Origin: a virus
Virus record (IMG/VR): IMGVR_UViG_3300032242_002041
Location: 124,001-188,000 of that record
Direction: 5' to 3' (one strand)
Length of the DNA: 64,000 nucleotides
A program made the position numbers and the translations under genes. The notes under the pieces were generated by a model. That model was not told the origin of the DNA. It saw nothing but the letters and a program-made list of their open reading frames with translations, and searched no databases. This document shows, piece after piece, positions 1-7,872 of the stretch; position 1 is the first letter of the stretch, and each line of letters opens with the position of its first letter.

Positions 1-364
1 TAGCAGCTTCGCCTTGCTTCATTTCGTTAAGCATCTTATTAAGTTCATCTAAACGAATCTTGGCATCTGGAGTTGGAGTTACAATGATATCACTAGTACG
101 CAACTTCTTGATCATGCGCTCTTGGTGCAGTGTTTCCAACACAGGACGACCGTCTGGCAAGTAACTACGATGTAATGCGTCAGCAAGTTCTTCGCTTTGC
201 TGTGCTACATCACTTTCCAGGGCCTTTTGAATTGAATCTTGCCAGTGTGCGTGTAAGGTGTCTGGATAGATGACCAAACACATGTGATCTTCACCGGGTA
301 CCTGACGGAACAGGATGCAAACCTTACGGTCTCCATGTTTTCCTACGTGTTTCATAAATGCCAT
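1..364 (-). CDS. Conserved T4-like phage protein, C-terminus cut by window edge
   Basis: The reading frame opens with ATG at 364 and stays open to base 1, about 121 residues, so the C-terminus lies outside the window. It starts MAFMKHVGKHGDRKVCILFR and continues with a VPGEDHMCLVIYPD stretch. I recognise this style of protein as a recurrent small gene of marine T4-like phages but know no function. It is followed immediately upstream by the 71-residue gene at 366-581, so both are likely co-transcribed. No signal peptide or membrane segment is visible. Confidence 0.8.
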   Translation of the reverse strand, partial: MAFMKHVGKHGDRKVCILFRQVPGEDHMCLVIYPDTLHAHWQDSIQKALESDVAQQSEELADALHRSYLPDGRPVLETLHQERMIKKLRTSDIIVTPTPDAKIRLDELNKMLNEMKQGEAA

Positions 365-365
365 T

Positions 366-581
366 TTATTCTCCTTGAGTTTCGCCGGCTTCAGCGTTTG
401 CTGCTTCTTCGTTGGCTTTCGCCTGAGCTATTACTGCTTCTAAAAATGAGTTGAGCTTGTCAAAGACAGCGCCCACCTGACTAACTTCTGCACCACGGAA
501 TGCACCACGGGTGCAGGCCAGGTCAATAATGTTCTTGATAGTATCAAGATCTGCGACTGTAATTTGTGTAGTATTTTCCAT
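366..581 (-). CDS. Small conserved phage protein, alanine/glutamate-rich tail
   Basis: A 71-residue acidic protein with an N-terminal ITVADLDTIKNIIDLACTRGAFRGAE segment and an Ala/Glu-rich C-terminus, likely mostly helical. Proteins with this AFRGxEVxxVGxVxDKLxxFL pattern recur in T4-like marine phages next to the gene at 1-364; no function is known to me. The stop codon sits 2 bases before the start of the next gene and a GGAG sequence precedes that start, supporting a two-gene unit. Confidence 0.8.
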   Translation of the reverse strand: MENTTQITVADLDTIKNIIDLACTRGAFRGAEVSQVGAVFDKLNSFLEAVIAQAKANEEAANAEAGETQGE

Positions 582-621
582 ATAGATATTTACGACTAAT
601 ATATGCCGTTAATTTATTTTT

Positions 622-652
622 ACAAAGAAAAACACCCCATTTAGGGGTGTTT
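622..652 (-). terminator. Rho-independent terminator
   Basis: Inverted repeat AAACACCCC / GGGGTGTTT with a 5-base loop, followed on the minus strand by TTTTTCTTT. It ends the unit of small genes at 669-1359 and upstream, and separates it from the 366-581 gene. Confidence 0.8.
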
Positions 653-668
653 CGGTAAAACTGACCTG

Positions 669-836
669 CTACTTTTTGTTTAGATAGTAGTTGGCAAAGG
701 CCAGCACCGATGAAAACACAGCATCGGTATAATCACCTTTGCCCAGGCTGTCTAGTGCAGTCGCAATTAAAAAACCAATAATAAACCAAGCAATTTCTAC
801 GGTATTATTTAAATACCATTGTCTAAATTTATTCAT
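669..836 (-). CDS. Small membrane protein (55 aa)
   Basis: Starts MNKFRQWYLNN and contains one hydrophobic segment (about residues 14-30, VEIAWFIIGFLIATAL) and a basic C-terminal LNKK. Start ATG at 836 overlaps the stop of the 829-1020 gene by 8 bases, typical translational coupling. A terminator follows directly. Function unknown; a single-pass inner-membrane peptide is the most that can be said. It could be a small lysis-related or host-membrane effector, but nothing specific shows this. Confidence 0.7.
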   Translation of the reverse strand: MNKFRQWYLNNTVEIAWFIIGFLIATALDSLGKGDYTDAVFSSVLAFANYYLNKK

Positions 837-1020
837 CTTCTTCTCCATTTAATTCTAAATCTTGCCCAACCATATCTACCATACAACTGTAGCAGGTAGG
901 GCAAAATGCTACAGGTAATATTCCAAAGTGTCCTTGTATGCCGCCTTCATCGTCTGAAAAATCACAGGCACATACATTACACTTGTGGTCGGTACCCACA
1001 TGTTCAAATCCTATAATCAT
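829..1020 (-). CDS. Small zinc-ribbon-like protein
   Basis: 63 residues with two cysteine knuckles: CNVCAC around residues 15-20 and CPTCYSC around residues 40-46, a likely single zinc site. The C-terminus is acidic (NGEEDE). No DNA-binding helix is obvious. It overlaps the next gene by 8 bases. Function unknown; zinc binding is inferred from cysteine spacing only. Confidence 0.7.
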   Translation of the reverse strand: MIIGFEHVGTDHKCNVCACDFSDDEGGIQGHFGILPVAFCPTCYSCMVDMVGQDLELNGEEDE

Positions 1021-1021
1021 G

Positions 1022-1141
1022 CTATATCTTTAAGCACTCGGCACGATAAATCACAGTATATTCTGGTATAGTGCGCCAACTAAGGAAACCAAGCCATACA
1101 ACCATGCATATTGTAAAACCATACCAAAATTGTTTGGTCAT
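1022..1141 (-). CDS. Tiny membrane peptide (39 aa)
   Basis: Starts MTKQFWYGFTICMVVWLGFLSW, so the N-terminal half is a hydrophobic segment and the C-terminal half is short and polar. ATG at 1141 overlaps the TGA of the 1138-1359 gene (ATGA), which supports translation. No family recognised. Confidence 0.55.
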   Translation of the reverse strand: MTKQFWYGFTICMVVWLGFLSWRTIPEYTVIYRAECLKI

Positions 1142-1359
1142 TCTCCAACTCCAAAATATTCATGTAATTTAGTTCGTAATCCACCCTGGCCAAACTGTTG
1201 GTTGTAACCATTATATTCTGCTTGTTTAGCACACTCTTCTATAATTGACTCAGCAAACTTTTCTAGTGTGGTAGTGCTAACAGAATGAGTCCTGATATCC
1301 TTGTTATCTTCAAACCAAATACCAGATTGTTTGGCAAGTTCTTTAATGCGAGTGTTCAT
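1138..1359 (-). CDS. Conserved small phage protein
   Basis: 73 residues. The layout MNTRIKELAKQSG ... LEKFAESIIEECAKQAE ... HEYFGVGE is one I recognise as a very common but uncharacterised protein of T4-like phages, with an N-terminal helix, a FAExIIxEC helix and a terminal (K/E)YFGV(E/G). Overlaps by one base with the upstream gene ending at 1359 and by four with the downstream peptide. Confidence 0.8.
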   Translation of the reverse strand: MNTRIKELAKQSGIWFEDNKDIRTHSVSTTTLEKFAESIIEECAKQAEYNGYNQQFGQGGLRTKLHEYFGVGE

Positions 1360-1526
1360 TAGTAATTTTCTTTTACAATATAGAAAGCAGGTTTCTTGTA
1401 TTCTTCTAAGATATTATTTTCTTTGATAAAACGATTCATATCGGGTGCTGTAAAAAACATCTTGTGAATAACCGGCTTGTGGGTTGCAGTATCTACTACA
1501 CTTAGGTACCAGGATTTAACTGCCAT
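1359..1526 (-). CDS. Small unknown protein (55 aa)
   Basis: I start it at ATG 1526 (MAVKSWYLSVVD), directly after the stop of the VWA protein at 1528. A longer frame reaches 1751 but would run inside that gene and is not needed. The sequence has a SWYLSVVDTATHKPV stretch and ends KPAFYIVKENY. It is coupled to its neighbours (1-base overlap downstream). No family recognised. Confidence 0.7.
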   Translation of the reverse strand: MAVKSWYLSVVDTATHKPVIHKMFFTAPDMNRFIKENNILEEYKKPAFYIVKENY

Positions 1527-1527
1527 A

Positions 1528-2823
1528 TTAATGTTTACTTTCTTCTTCGTAGTAGGCATACTGTCCGAATGGTGGAACAATGGTCTTGGTACCGTGCATA
1601 ATAAACACAGTATCACAGTACTGTTCATCACCCCATGAACCGTTGGGATAACCGTCTGTGAACATGATGTGACGCTTGGGTTCGATTTCGTTGGCTTTAA
1701 AGTATTCAAATACACAATTAAAGTCTGTACCACCACCACCCGCAATTTCATAGCCTGTAATATCGTCTAAGTTTTCACTATCAAACTGCTGTGGATTGTA
1801 CACTTGTGTATCAAACGATAAGACATGAATACGATAGTTAGGGAACTGTTCCATGATACCTGCTACTTCTGCTAGGAAGTCTTTGAGCATGCTGTCTAGC
1901 ATCGAACCCGACGCATCGATACTGATAGCAATATCAATCATGGGATCCAACTTCATACCGGGCATGACCGCATCCATGTGCCACCCTCTACGACTGTTAC
2001 GCATCCAAGTGTAGTCACTCTTAATAGTACTCTCTAATTGCATACGCAACAGTTCGCGCCAGTTCATCTTGGGTGCAGTCATATCTTCGATGATACGTTT
2101 GACACCTGCGGGCAAGTTACCTGCACCATCCGACGCCGCCGCAGCCGCTAGTACAGCTTCTTTGATTTCGTCCTTGATCTTTTGACGTTCTTCTGCAGAT
2201 AACTTAGGCCGACCAGAACCACCTTTTTTACCCTGCTCGCCCTCTTCGTCGCCAGCACCATCGTTGCCTTCGCCATCTAAGTGTTCATCTAGCATCTTGT
2301 CAATTAAGTCACTGATGTCAATTTTTTCAGCATTCTCGTACAAAATGTCATAGATCTCTTCCGAGCTCATGTCCTGATATTTTGCATCATATAGGCAAGG
2401 CACGGTAGTGATAAACTCACCCACGCGATGTTTCTTCAAGTCGGCATTGACACAATAATCATTGGCAATATTAAACAGCTGAGGGTCACGATCACCGCGA
2501 CGACCAAAGTGGTCATACACACAATGTAGGACCTCATGACCAAACAGGAACTCAATCTCTTTGGGCTTGAGCATTTCTACAAAACGGCTATTGTAGTAAA
2601 AATTACGCCCGTCGGTTGCGGCAGTAGGACACCATTCGTCAGCATTGACCAACTTCAAACGTGTGGCCAAGTTACCAAAAAAGCTGGCACGAAGTAGTAG
2701 ACCCACACGAGCAGTAATCAGTTTTTCGCGGATTTCACGATCTAGTTTAGGGTCAGTAGGACCCAACAAGTTCTTGTACTTGCTGGATTCTTTTTTATTT
2801 GCTGTAGTAGTGGCTGTGCTCAT
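1528..2823 (-). CDS. Metallopeptidase-like / VWA domain protein (MoxR partner)
   Basis: 431 residues in two parts. The N-terminal half carries HEVLHCVYDH (about residues 96-105), a zinc-metallopeptidase HExxH-type motif, in the DUF2201-like arrangement. After a Gly/Glu-rich low-complexity linker (about 187-210), the C-terminal half is a von Willebrand A fold with a DIAISIDASGSM MIDAS motif (about 300-311) and a later TDG. In bacteria and T4-like phages such proteins work with a MoxR AAA+ ATPase, present here at 8472-9557, as a chaperone-like pair that activates or inserts cofactors into target proteins. The target is unknown. A sigma70-type promoter lies at 2852-2880 and AAGGA precedes the start. 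Confidence 0.85.
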   Translation of the reverse strand: MSTATTTANKKESSKYKNLLGPTDPKLDREIREKLITARVGLLLRASFFGNLATRLKLVNADEWCPTAATDGRNFYYNSRFVEMLKPKEIEFLFGHEVLHCVYDHFGRRGDRDPQLFNIANDYCVNADLKKHRVGEFITTVPCLYDAKYQDMSSEEIYDILYENAEKIDISDLIDKMLDEHLDGEGNDGAGDEEGEQGKKGGSGRPKLSAEERQKIKDEIKEAVLAAAAASDGAGNLPAGVKRIIEDMTAPKMNWRELLRMQLESTIKSDYTWMRNSRRGWHMDAVMPGMKLDPMIDIAISIDASGSMLDSMLKDFLAEVAGIMEQFPNYRIHVLSFDTQVYNPQQFDSENLDDITGYEIAGGGGTDFNCVFEYFKANEIEPKRHIMFTDGYPNGSWGDEQYCDTVFIMHGTKTIVPPFGQYAYYEEESKH

Positions 2824-2851
2824 ACTGGTCCTTATTATTAACTATACTACT

Positions 2852-2880
2852 ATTATACTACGAATGGAATTTCTGGTCAA
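2852..2880 (-). promoter_or_regulatory. Sigma70-type promoter
   Basis: TTGACC (2875-2880), 17-bp spacer, TATAAT (2852-2857). The TGA in the -35 box is also the stop codon of the 2877-4589 gene. The leader GTATAGTTAATAATAAGGA after the -10 box is repeated at the promoter of the 9623-9841 gene. Confidence 0.9.
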
Positions 2881-4589
2881 CCTACGTATTGATCGTAGTG
2901 TATTCCTTGCCCTACAAGCCCTACAGTTTGTGCCACATTTTCTGGGCTTTCGCTGAACCCAATCAATACATCAGCACGGCTAACACCATGATTAACACTA
3001 TTAACCCAGAAATCAAACCCATCTTTTTCCGGAGCACGGTGCAACACATTGTGATAAAGTGCCGTGACAAAAGTTGATGTTGACCCATCTCCGTAAAAAT
3101 TATTATGGAATTCTATGCTCTCTATAAATCCTCCGGCAACATTGTGCAGTGACACGCCATGATCCAAGGCATTGATCCAGTAGCCTAGCCCAGCGGTATC
3201 TGGCGCACGGCCCAATGCAGCAGTATATAGTCGATAAACTTCGCCAGTTGGTTGTCCTGCACTAGAATCAAATGCAACCACGGTGTCAGAAAATTCAAGA
3301 CGTTGAATATTAGTTAATGTATCGGATCCATTAAAGGTAGATGATACTGTTATACCATCGGTATTCTTAGTGATAGTAGCAGTTGATGATGGGCCATAAA
3401 ACACCGCAGTATTAATCACACCATTCTTACCAACAAAGACATCATTGTGTGGAGTACTAAAATAATAATTGGGCAAAGGATCTTGTGTAAATGCCTGGCG
3501 TAGTGCAGATTCGGCTGAAGTGTTCCCCCATAGGTTCCATCCAAGAATAGATGATTGATGCCAATATTCAGCAAAAGTGTTATTTGGTTTTTGTATCCAT
3601 GATGTTTGTTCCCACGGCATATACCCGTCTATGCCAACACCAGTATTTCCATCACCTAATAGGTGTTGAGCAACATATACATAAGCCCGAAGTGCCAAGG
3701 CCTGTTCACAATAATTGGGTGCTGGTAAACTTGTTAAACCCGATAAGTTTCCCGAATATAGTAAATCTGGAATTACTATGTTATTACCAATTCCGGGATT
3801 GGCAGTTTGTACATGAAAACCGTCAAGTATTAATGAATTACCATATTTTTGAATTAAATTTTGAATAGTCTCAATTACGTTACCATCATCTAAGGTGTGG
3901 TAATAGCCTTCTACAATCTGGGACAAGTTATACATTGGTACTGTAGAGATTAACGGATCAATAAAGTAATTTGCTGAATTTGTCAAAGACCAAACGGCAT
4001 TGTCCCACATAGCTTGATAGGCTATTTGCCCTGTGTAAACTGAATGAACAGAATCAATTAAATTTTGCCAAAGACCCAGGTAAGAAGTTGTATCCAATCC
4101 ATACATGTTTGATCCAACATAAATTCCTTCTATATTATGTTGTTGGGCTATTTTTGCAATGGCCAGGTCATATGGAATGATAGTATTATTAAATATTTTA
4201 TCAAATGTTACGCCGGCTCCAAGTGAAACGGTTGAAGTCAGATTTGGATCAGCACCATTTCTTGATCCATCCGCATTAAAAGCACCGCAAGGCAATATTT
4301 GAATTTTTACAGATAGTCCAATTGAATGAGCATAATCTACGACCTTCCAGGTGTCAGCAATCATTGACAAGTCTGAGCCACCGGGCTTGCCAAAATTAAC
4401 ACGGCCCGTGCTCAAATCAATTGGGATTTCAAGTGCAAGTGTAATTGTGTTAAACCCAACACTTTTTATGTGATTTAATTGTGGAGCCATTTCTGCAATT
4501 GAATTTATTGCATAACCATTAAGATCATATTCTCCTGGGCTACTAAATCGATAATCAATTAGGACATTTTTTTCTGGCATAATATTCAT
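2877..4589 (-). CDS. TIM-barrel glycoside-hydrolase-like protein with DUF4214 repeats
   Basis: 570 residues, no signal peptide. Residues about 1-360 read like a glycoside-hydrolase-type TIM barrel (GYAINSIAEMAPQLNHIKSVGFNTITLALEIP; DTWKVVDYAHSIGLSVKIQILPCGAFN; EGIYVGSNMYG; GVGIDGYMPWEQTSW), with acidic and Trp-rich strand ends. Residues about 360-440 contain an RTX-like/hemolysin-like beta region (NTDGITVSSTFNGSDTLTNIQRLEFSDTVVAFD). Residues about 450-560 hold two DUF4214 units (EVYRLYTAALGRAPDTAGLGYW and TALYHNVLHRAPEKDGFDFW). DUF4214 is typical of large secreted adhesins and not of known phage structural proteins. It may act on host surface glycan as a virion or released enzyme. Its own promoter is at 4610-4638. 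Confidence 0.65.
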   Translation of the reverse strand: MNIMPEKNVLIDYRFSSPGEYDLNGYAINSIAEMAPQLNHIKSVGFNTITLALEIPIDLSTGRVNFGKPGGSDLSMIADTWKVVDYAHSIGLSVKIQILPCGAFNADGSRNGADPNLTSTVSLGAGVTFDKIFNNTIIPYDLAIAKIAQQHNIEGIYVGSNMYGLDTTSYLGLWQNLIDSVHSVYTGQIAYQAMWDNAVWSLTNSANYFIDPLISTVPMYNLSQIVEGYYHTLDDGNVIETIQNLIQKYGNSLILDGFHVQTANPGIGNNIVIPDLLYSGNLSGLTSLPAPNYCEQALALRAYVYVAQHLLGDGNTGVGIDGYMPWEQTSWIQKPNNTFAEYWHQSSILGWNLWGNTSAESALRQAFTQDPLPNYYFSTPHNDVFVGKNGVINTAVFYGPSSTATITKNTDGITVSSTFNGSDTLTNIQRLEFSDTVVAFDSSAGQPTGEVYRLYTAALGRAPDTAGLGYWINALDHGVSLHNVAGGFIESIEFHNNFYGDGSTSTFVTALYHNVLHRAPEKDGFDFWVNSVNHGVSRADVLIGFSESPENVAQTVGLVGQGIHYDQYVG

Positions 4590-4609
4590 TTAACTTTTAT
4601 AATATTAAT

Positions 4610-4638
4610 ATTATAAACAAAATGGAATTTCTGGTCAA
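4610..4638 (-). promoter_or_regulatory. Sigma70-type promoter
   Basis: TTGACC (4633-4638), 17-bp spacer, TATAAT (4610-4615). The 20 bases GGTTGACCAGAAATTCCATT are identical to the promoter at 2852-2880, so the two were probably copied. It serves the TIM-barrel gene with a leader of only about 15 bases and no clear Shine-Dalgarno. Confidence 0.9.
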
Positions 4639-4641
4639 CCG

Positions 4642-4944
4642 TTAATTATTTAGGTATTTTAACACGAACCAAGACATCTGGGCTTCGTTGTAGAAGTCTA
4701 AATGTACTTGGTTTTCATAATGGTAACGATTATGGAATCCTTCGCCTTTCATTACTGCCCAAGTATCTTTGTCCATCTCTGACAGACCTTTGTGATGTCG
4801 GATGGTAAACCCTAGCTCGCGTTTCATACGCCAACTTACCAACATGGTAGCACGACCGTATTCGTTCAGCAAGCGATGATGCAGTTCTTCAAACTCACGC
4901 ACACTATGGAATACGATCAAGTTCTTTTTAACGGTTGTCTTCAA
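4642..4944 (-). CDS. Small paralogue family, C-terminal FxLKY motif (member 1)
   Basis: 100 residues. The end NEAQMSWFVLKYLNN matches the shared signature of the cluster 4.6-8.4 kb: an acidic residue, about six residues, then F-x-[LI]-[KR]-[FWY]. It also has a Trp near the middle (TWAVMKGEGFHNRYHYENQ). No known domain. Overlaps the upstream gene by 17 bases, so read in one operon with its paralogues. Confidence 0.75.
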   Translation of the reverse strand: MKTTVKKNLIVFHSVREFEELHHRLLNEYGRATMLVSWRMKRELGFTIRHHKGLSEMDKDTWAVMKGEGFHNRYHYENQVHLDFYNEAQMSWFVLKYLNN

Positions 4945-5149
4945 CAGGTAGTCCTTTTACTGTATCTATGGCCTTGCGAGCATATTGTTTAATATTATCT
5001 TCCCTACTCATACGTTCAATATCTTCTAAGGCAGTCATCATAATTTCTGCTTCCTCGGCTTGTTTATAAACCTTGTTACGCAGATTGCCAGCATCTAACC
5101 ACGACATAACTGTGGTTAGTACTTTGGCAATGATCATGCTCCATATCAT
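4928..5149 (-). CDS. Small helical protein with hydrophobic N-terminus
   Basis: 73 residues: N-terminal MIWSMIIAKVLTTVMSW is hydrophobic enough for a membrane anchor, followed by a charged helix (QAEEAEIMMTALEDIERMSRED) that could form a coiled coil. This layout resembles small phage inner-membrane proteins such as spanin-like or holin-adjacent products, but there is no firm match. ATGA overlap with the gene at 5146. Confidence 0.6.
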   Translation of the reverse strand: MIWSMIIAKVLTTVMSWLDAGNLRNKVYKQAEEAEIMMTALEDIERMSREDNIKQYARKAIDTVKGLPVEDNR

Positions 5150-5379
5150 AAGAATCTTAACCTAAACATTAAGGCATCACGGTCATTGTTAAACCAATAA
5201 CAATCCTCGTGCGGCCCTTGAGTAATTACTGCGGCCGCAACATCTGGAAAATCTTTCCACCAAGCTATATTCCATTCACCTATGTTGGCCAAACACCAAG
5301 GCTCACACTCACTATAGTGAGTATAAGTCTTTACAGGAATGGTCAAGTGTGGGTTACGATCTATGGCCATTATGCCCAC
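5146..5379 (-). CDS. Small paralogue family, FxLRF motif (member 2)
   Basis: 77 residues; ends WFNNDRDALMFRLRFL, the family signature. The N-terminal part has EPWCLANIGEWNIAWW, matching WCLENIG in the member at 8183-8401, so these two are close relatives. Overlaps its neighbours by 4 and 10 bases. Function unknown. Confidence 0.75.
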   Translation of the reverse strand: MGIMAIDRNPHLTIPVKTYTHYSECEPWCLANIGEWNIAWWKDFPDVAAAVITQGPHEDCYWFNNDRDALMFRLRFL

Positions 5380-5591
5380 CTTAACAGGAATGATACATAA
5401 TCTTGATTGTCATAAAATACAAACTTTGCTCTATTGTTATACACTTCATATCGCATACAAGTTGCATAGTCTATGAACTCTCGTCGACACCATGCTAAAA
5501 TTTCATCTAAGTCAAGAAACTCCAATGGAATATCGTGTTCCCATTTACCTGATGGGTAATTGCTGTTCCAATGACCAGGCTTTAAACTCAT
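5370..5591 (-). CDS. Small paralogue family, FxLRW motif (member 3)
   Basis: 73 residues; ends FYDNQDYVSFLLRWA. The middle has LDEILAWCRREF, the equivalent of the WCLxxIG segment in members 2 and 10. An amphipathic helix followed by two strands and the terminal FLLRW strand is likely. Part of the same overlapping operon. Confidence 0.75.
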   Translation of the reverse strand: MSLKPGHWNSNYPSGKWEHDIPLEFLDLDEILAWCRREFIDYATCMRYEVYNNRAKFVFYDNQDYVSFLLRWA

Positions 5592-5836
5592 TTGAACTTT
5601 AACCTAAACAGTGTAGCATCTGCAGGATCAATAAAGTAGAAAGCCGCGGCTTCATCAAAGAAAACATTAACATCTGAATTTTCGACTAACTCTGACCATA
5701 CTAAACTCAGCTTGTTTTCTCGACAAAATTTCTTCATTGCCCACATACGAAACGCCGGATCGTCAATATAAACCGCATGGCATTGATCTAGTACTGATTC
5801 TGCGGGCCTAGGAAGTTCGTAATTGTTTACATGCAT
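5588..5836 (-). CDS. Small paralogue family, FxLKF motif (member 4)
   Basis: 82 residues; ends YFIDPADATLFRLKFK. Contains FRMWAMKKFCREN (helix) and AAAFYFIDPAD (strand-turn). ATGA overlap with member 3 downstream, one-base overlap with member 5 upstream. No domain recognised outside this family. Confidence 0.75.
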   Translation of the reverse strand: MHVNNYELPRPAESVLDQCHAVYIDDPAFRMWAMKKFCRENKLSLVWSELVENSDVNVFFDEAAAFYFIDPADATLFRLKFK

Positions 5837-6117
5837 CAGCGACCAAACTTTAATAAAAAGATTGTGTACTTTTTTTCGTCAATGATAGCATAATCAATAT
5901 TGACACCACCTGTGTAGCTGTCTATTGTGAGTTTGATGCCATAGTATTCACGCACATAATCGTCAAAGGTAAGGAATCCTTGGCCAACAGGTACTGCCTC
6001 CGCCAGCAGATCCCATTCCTGTTTAGCTTCGTGTAAACGGGCAAAATTACGAGTATCACCACCAATAATAGTATCCAAGCGGGCCGCTGTATTGGCGTAA
6101 TATTCGTCCTTACTCAC
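5836..6117 (-). CDS. Small paralogue family, FLLKF motif (member 5)
   Basis: 93 residues; ends DYAIIDEKKYTIFLLKFGR. The first half is helical and charged (LHEAKQEWDLLAEAVP); the second half holds FDDYVREYYGIKLTID, a tyrosine-rich strand. Placed between members 4 and 6 with overlaps of 1 and 8 bases. Confidence 0.75.
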   Translation of the reverse strand: MSKDEYYANTAARLDTIIGGDTRNFARLHEAKQEWDLLAEAVPVGQGFLTFDDYVREYYGIKLTIDSYTGGVNIDYAIIDEKKYTIFLLKFGR

Positions 6118-6394
6118 CTGTCCACCATTTGATTGTTTTTGCTCTAAGTTTGACCATAGTAAACTCGTGCCTATCTACTCTGTGTCGTCGAGCATCCCAC
6201 TGTGGTTTAATCAAGTAAACACCATTGGCATTTTCCAACCATACCTTGGTGCTACGAGCTACAAAGTCATCGTGTGTTTTAAAACACATCTTGCCGTTGT
6301 CCGCAGGGCTACAGTTGTACATGCACCAATAGCGCCACTTATCGCCAAAGACAGTACCGTCATACTTGGGATCTATTTCGTAATAGTAGTTCAT
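6110..6394 (-). CDS. Small paralogue family, divergent C-terminus (member 6)
   Basis: 94 residues. The near-terminal DRHEFTMVKLRAKTIKW keeps the acidic-x(n)-hydrophobic-x-L-[KR] pattern but extends past it, so it is a divergent member. It is rich in Trp and Tyr (MNYYYEIDPKYDG, WRYWCMYNC). Overlaps member 5 by 8 bases. Confidence 0.65.
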   Translation of the reverse strand: MNYYYEIDPKYDGTVFGDKWRYWCMYNCSPADNGKMCFKTHDDFVARSTKVWLENANGVYLIKPQWDARRHRVDRHEFTMVKLRAKTIKWWTGE

Positions 6395-6403
6395 AGTATT
6401 TGT

Positions 6404-7258
6404 CTAAGTTAAATCAACGTATGCTCCAAAATCAGCAAGATGGCCTACACTGTACTGATAGTGGTTGTACACTAGATAGTATCTGGGAGGATTGTATAAA
6501 AGTTCTGGAGTTGGGTTGTCTACAAAACAATCGCCCAATAAATCATTCCTTACAAAAAAAGCATTAGAGCCAACCACATTGGTAGCAACAAGTGAATATC
6601 CTTTTAACTTGGCAACCTCCGTTAGTGCAGTAAGACTTGAGCCCATATAATCAGATACATTACTCCAAACATAGTTGCTGTCAAAAACAGGCTTTTTAGA
6701 TACCGGCGGCGGAAATTTAGCATTGTATTCAATGCAAACAACCTTGGGTTGAAAATCAAGTGTCTCTAACAAATAGATATCCATACCATCAATATCAATG
6801 GATATAAAATCAATATCAGCAGGTTGACTGTCAATGCATTCGCATACCTGTTGTATAACTTGGTTTATGTTATTGGGTGTAGCGTATCCAATCAATACAG
6901 CAAGCTGTTCTTTTTCAATAAGTGATGCAAATTTAGACTGTATTGGTGCCTGTTGACTTGAGTTGCCTTCTACCCAGACACCCTTCCATCCTTGGTGTAG
7001 TAGGAAAAACGTATTGCACTCCAATCCATTTTCAACGCCAATCTCACAAAAGACTCCTTGTTTGATATCCAGACGTTTAAATATTTCGTTGAGTATGCCG
7101 TCCTCGTCGCTTTGAGAGTACACTTTAAATCCGTACGGTTCAAGTCGTTTAGGGTCGGACTTGCAGAAATCTTTTACCTTTTCAATTTCCTGGCGAGCCA
7201 AATAACCAGAATTTTCTTGAATTGTGGCTCGAAGCTCAAGATATTCGATTCTATTCAT
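6404..7258 (-). CDS. FkbM-like SAM methyltransferase
   Basis: 284 residues with a Rossmann-type methyltransferase core: FCEIGVENGLECNTFFLL (motif I, about residues 91-108), then GWKGVWVEGNSSQ (motif II acid), DFISIDIDGMDIYLLETL (motif IV) and VCIEYNAKFPP. This order is that of FkbM-type O-methyltransferases and related phage proteins, which often modify sugars. The substrate is unknown. It interrupts the small-paralogue array and shares its operon (one-base overlap with 7258-7479), suggesting insertion into the array. Confidence 0.7.
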   Translation of the reverse strand: MNRIEYLELRATIQENSGYLARQEIEKVKDFCKSDPKRLEPYGFKVYSQSDEDGILNEIFKRLDIKQGVFCEIGVENGLECNTFFLLHQGWKGVWVEGNSSQQAPIQSKFASLIEKEQLAVLIGYATPNNINQVIQQVCECIDSQPADIDFISIDIDGMDIYLLETLDFQPKVVCIEYNAKFPPPVSKKPVFDSNYVWSNVSDYMGSSLTALTEVAKLKGYSLVATNVVGSNAFFVRNDLLGDCFVDNPTPELLYNPPRYYLVYNHYQYSVGHLADFGAYVDLT

Positions 7259-7479
7259 TATGTTTTGTTACTCCATTTTAATTGAAAATACGTTTCCCAT
7301 TGTTCGTCTTTAAAATCAAACTCTACTGTAGCCGGCGATATAGGAGAACTCAACCAGTCATTTACTGCTGGAGTATAACGCCAGGTATAGTCTTGATCCG
7401 CCTGCAGACCATGTGCGTCAACCTGTTCCTTATACAGCCAAACAATGTTATAGTTATTTACAAGAATCTTAAGTGACAT
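7258..7479 (-). CDS. Small paralogue family, FxLKW motif (member 7)
   Basis: 73 residues from ATG 7479 (MSLKILVNNYN); a longer frame to 7638 would run through the zinc-ribbon gene. Ends FKDEQWETYFQLKWSNKT, the family signature plus a short tail. Overlaps the zinc-ribbon gene by 11 bases. Function unknown. Confidence 0.7.
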   Translation of the reverse strand: MSLKILVNNYNIVWLYKEQVDAHGLQADQDYTWRYTPAVNDWLSSPISPATVEFDFKDEQWETYFQLKWSNKT

Positions 7480-7678
7480 CTTGTCCTTGTGCAAATCTGT
7501 AAAAGCGATCGTTAGTTTTGATTCTTTTTTGTTCCTCTTCGGTATACATCCACAGATACTCCAGCACATCACTGCCACATCTTGGGCAAAGATGATAATC
7601 CTGGCGCTCATTTTCGCGAGCAAATAACTCACATTCAACGCAGATTAACGGACCTAACCCCATCGTAGCATAAACCAA
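7469..7678 (-). CDS. Small zinc-ribbon protein
   Basis: 69 residues with CVECELF (residues about 13-19) and CPRCGSDVLEYLW (about 31-43), a classic two-knuckle CxxC...CxxC zinc ribbon. The remainder is charged (YTEEEQKRIKTNDRFYRF). Such ribbons often bind nucleic acid or RNA polymerase, but no specific role is shown. Overlaps both neighbours. Confidence 0.7.
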   Translation of the reverse strand: MVYATMGLGPLICVECELFARENERQDYHLCPRCGSDVLEYLWMYTEEEQKRIKTNDRFYRFAQGQDVT

Positions 7679-7872
7679 GTGTAATCTTCATCACGATCAA
7701 AAATATAATAATAATCGCCAGGCGGACTCTTGCTGTCAACCCTACATCGAAACGCTTCACGCCAGCGTTGCCCGTATTGTCTGGGTAGTTCTAAATGTTC
7801 AACAGGCAAGGTGCGCTTGGCATTCCAATATGCACGATTAAAGGCATCATCTAACACACTGACTCTAATCAA
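7654..7872 (-). CDS. Small paralogue family, FxLRW motif (member 8)
   Basis: 72 residues; ends YYIFDRDEDYTWFMLRWG, the clearest version of the signature. N-terminal half AFNRAYWNAKRTLPVEHLELPRQYG is likely helical. ATGA overlap with member 9. Confidence 0.75.
   Translation of the reverse strand: MIRVSVLDDAFNRAYWNAKRTLPVEHLELPRQYGQRWREAFRCRVDSKSPPGDYYYIFDRDEDYTWFMLRWG

Noticed and set aside
1359-1751. A 130-residue version of the small gene.
   Set aside because: The extra part runs inside the VWA gene in another frame; ATG 1526 directly after its stop is simpler.
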